From positions 1-6,160 of the forward strand of contig DAOWNV010000176.1 in assembly GCA_030642405.1 (NCBI GenBank): DNA of 6,160 nt, written 5' to 3'. Position numbers and translations under genes: made by a program. The notes under the pieces are model-generated. The model had not been told where the DNA came from, did no database searches, and saw nothing but the letters and a program-made list of their open reading frames with translations. Source of the DNA: Desulfosarcina sp. Lineage in GTDB: Bacteria > Desulfobacterota > Desulfobacteria > Desulfobacterales > Desulfosarcinaceae. Below are positions 4,580 to 6,160 of this stretch, in pieces; positions within the stretch are counted from its first letter, which is position 1, and every line of letters begins with the position of its first letter.

Positions 4580-5445
4580 AACAGGTCTTTTCCATATCGA
4601 GACGGACGGACATCCCCGCCTTTTACATGCCCTGGTTTATGGATCGCGTATCCCGTGGAACAATCGAGGTGGTCAACCCGTTTAACCGACAGCTCAGGCA
4701 GGTGATTGTCACCCCGGAGCGGGTACAAACCATGGTGTTCTGGTCCAAGAACTTCGGTCCGTTTTTGAAAGCGCGATGCGGAGAAAAACTTCAGACCATG
4801 GGTTACCAGCTGCTTTTCAACTTTACAGTGAACTCTCGATCACCGATTTTAGAACCGGGAGTACCGGATTTAGATCAACGGTTGAGCCAGCTTCGGGTCC
4901 TTGTGGATAGATTCGGTTCAGCATCGGTCCAGTGGCGCTTCGATCCTATCTGCTATTTCAGTCGTCAACCCGGGGTTGTTGAATCCAATCTTGGTGATTT
5001 AAAAACCATTGCCAAAATGGTCGGTGAATACGGGATAAACAGTTGTACGACCAGCTTCATGGACCCGTATCGTAAGATTGAGCGAAGGGTTTGTAATCGG
5101 TTGAAATTTATAGAGCGGTCAATGGAAGAGCGGGTGAATGTACTCTTAGAAATGGAGCAAATGCTTTTTCCTTTGGGTATTAATCTGGCTCTATGCTGTG
5201 AAAAAGAGGTGCTGGATCACCTTCCCGCAACATCCGCCATCCACGCCGGCGAATGCATTTCCGGGAGGCGGATCATGGAGGTTCACGGTGGAAGGGTATC
5301 GACACGTAAGGATACCGGTCAGCGTAAAGCAGCCGGTTGCGGATGTACGGTTTCTGTGGATGTGGGTTCCTACTCGCTTCATCCTTGTCATCATAACTGT
5401 TTGTTCTGCTACGCGAATCCCACTTGCGACGGGAGGAGTGGGTAG
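4576..5445 (+). CDS. DUF1848 family protein with C-terminal radical-SAM-like cysteine cluster
   Basis: The 289-residue protein matches DUF1848 throughout. It begins with ISRRTDIPAFYMPWFM, followed by VNPFNRQ near residue 33, MVFWSKNFGPFL near 53-64, VQWRFDPICYF near 118-128, CTTSFMDPYRK near 157-167 and LCCEKE near 206-211. The tail (residues 255-284) is cysteine-rich: CGC at 255-257, then CHHNCLFCYAN with C271, C275 and C278 in CX3CX2C spacing, plus C284. That spacing is the [4Fe-4S] motif of radical SAM enzymes, here at the C-terminus instead of the N-terminus, a known trait of this uncharacterised family. A redox or SAM-dependent role is an inference. The start is GTG 4576, chosen because it overlaps the previous stop in GTGA and gives the family's N-terminus immediately. 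The gene is sandwiched between the hypothetical gene and dus with overlaps on both sides. Confidence 0.9.
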   Translation: MKQVFSISRRTDIPAFYMPWFMDRVSRGTIEVVNPFNRQLRQVIVTPERVQTMVFWSKNFGPFLKARCGEKLQTMGYQLLFNFTVNSRSPILEPGVPDLDQRLSQLRVLVDRFGSASVQWRFDPICYFSRQPGVVESNLGDLKTIAKMVGEYGINSCTTSFMDPYRKIERRVCNRLKFIERSMEERVNVLLEMEQMLFPLGINLALCCEKEVLDHLPATSAIHAGECISGRRIMEVHGGRVSTRKDTGQRKAAGCGCTVSVDVGSYSLHPCHHNCLFCYANPTCDGRSG

Positions 5446-6160
5446 TGAAAATCGGCAGTGTTGAAATTGACAATTTTATGGTGATGGCCCCGCTGGCTGG
5501 TATCACAAACCTTCCCATGCGGCTTTTGGCCAAACGGGCTGGATGCGGGTTGGTCTGTTCGGAGATGATCAGTTCCAACGGCCTGGTTTACGGTTCCGGA
5601 AAAACAGTTCAATTGCTTGACAGCACTCCAGAGGAGAAACCGTTATCCGTGCAGATTTTCGGTTCGAATCCTCAAATAATGGCCGATGCAGCCCGTATTG
5701 TACAAGATTCGGGCGCGGATATCCTAGACATCAATTTCGGCTGTTCCGTGAAAAAAATACTAAAAAGCCATTCAGGTTCCGCCTTGATGAAAGATCTTCC
5801 TTTGGCCCGGGAAATTCTTGTGTCGGTTCGCCGGGCGGTAACCATCCCCTTGACCATTAAAATCCGCACCGGCTGGGAGCCATCCGGAGAACAAGCACTG
5901 GCGATTGCCCGTATGGCAGAGGATTGCGGTGTCAACGCCGTTACCGTTCACCCGAGAACAGCGACTCAGGGATTTAGGGGAACGGCGGATTGGTCGATCA
6001 TTCATAAGGTAAGGTCGGCCCTGGGGATTCCGGTGATAGGCAACGGGGACGTCACCAAACCGGAAGATGCCTTGCGAATGATATCTGAAACCGGTTGTTA
6101 CGGTGTTATGGTAGGCCGAGCTGCAATCGGTAATCCAAGGATTTTCGAGCAGATTTTGAC
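5445..6160 (+). CDS. dusB: tRNA-dihydrouridine synthase, DusB/NifR3-like, 3' end missing
   Basis: This flavoenzyme uses FMN and NAD(P)H to reduce uridine to dihydrouridine in tRNA. The first 238 residues of an expected 320-350 are present, and the frame is open at the right edge. The TIM barrel is clear: FMVMAPLAGITNLPMR at the N-terminus, CSEMISSNGL near 38-47, LSVQIFGSNP near 67-76, INFGCSVKK with catalytic C100, IKIRTGW with K139, VHPRT at 168-172, IGNGDV near 198-203 and VGRAAIGNPRIF near 223-234. These are DusB-type motifs. One oddity is Ser101 after the catalytic cysteine, where most members have Pro (GCP). The start is GTG 5445, with GGAGG 8 bases upstream. It shares one base with the preceding TAG (TAGTG), so translation is probably coupled. 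The internal ATG at 5478 would remove the conserved first strand and is rejected. Confidence 0.93.
   Translation, partial: MKIGSVEIDNFMVMAPLAGITNLPMRLLAKRAGCGLVCSEMISSNGLVYGSGKTVQLLDSTPEEKPLSVQIFGSNPQIMADAARIVQDSGADILDINFGCSVKKILKSHSGSALMKDLPLAREILVSVRRAVTIPLTIKIRTGWEPSGEQALAIARMAEDCGVNAVTVHPRTATQGFRGTADWSIIHKVRSALGIPVIGNGDVTKPEDALRMISETGCYGVMVGRAAIGNPRIFEQIL

Overview
The window is ordinary chromosomal sequence of roughly 47% GC (estimated by eye). It probably comes from a Gram-negative anaerobe of the Desulfobacterota (the sulfate-reducing deltaproteobacteria). That placement is an inference from protein style and gene mix: an EttA-type ABC-F factor, a YihY/BrkB membrane protein with a long C-terminal domain, a DUF1848 protein beside a Dus enzyme, and an AHL-lactonase-like metallo-hydrolase. 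No mobile element, CRISPR array, rRNA or tRNA was seen.

Layout. Positions 1-365 (+) hold the 3' end of ettA. Positions 447-1781 (+) encode a YihY/BrkB family inner-membrane protein. Convergent to it, 1812-2894 (-) is a class I DAHP synthase, the first enzyme of aromatic amino acid biosynthesis. Its 5' region (2895-3115, -) is the most interesting part of the window. A sigma70-like promoter is followed by a 25-codon leader peptide gene (2988-3065) whose centre reads HYFSFYYN. The transcript can then form either an antiterminator or a strong intrinsic terminator just before the DAHP synthase start. This has every element of ribosome-mediated attenuation responding to tyrosine and phenylalanine.

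Upstream of that promoter, 3132-3203 (-) encodes only the last two dozen residues of a thiolase. It directly abuts the 3' end of an intact metallo-beta-lactamase-fold hydrolase (3216-3962, -), which looks like the scar of a rearrangement. The divergent intergenic region 3963-4237 holds a heptamer repeat, a weak unassigned 62-codon ORF, a candidate promoter for the hydrolase, and a near-consensus promoter (TTGACA-N17-TATACA) reading the other way.

That promoter serves a tight three-gene operon on the + strand. It contains a 113-residue protein of unknown function (4238-4579), a DUF1848 protein with a C-terminal CX3CX2C cysteine motif (4576-5445), and a DusB-like tRNA-dihydrouridine synthase (5445 to the window edge). 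The genes overlap by 4 and 1 bases, so translational coupling is likely. A shared role in RNA modification is possible but unproven.
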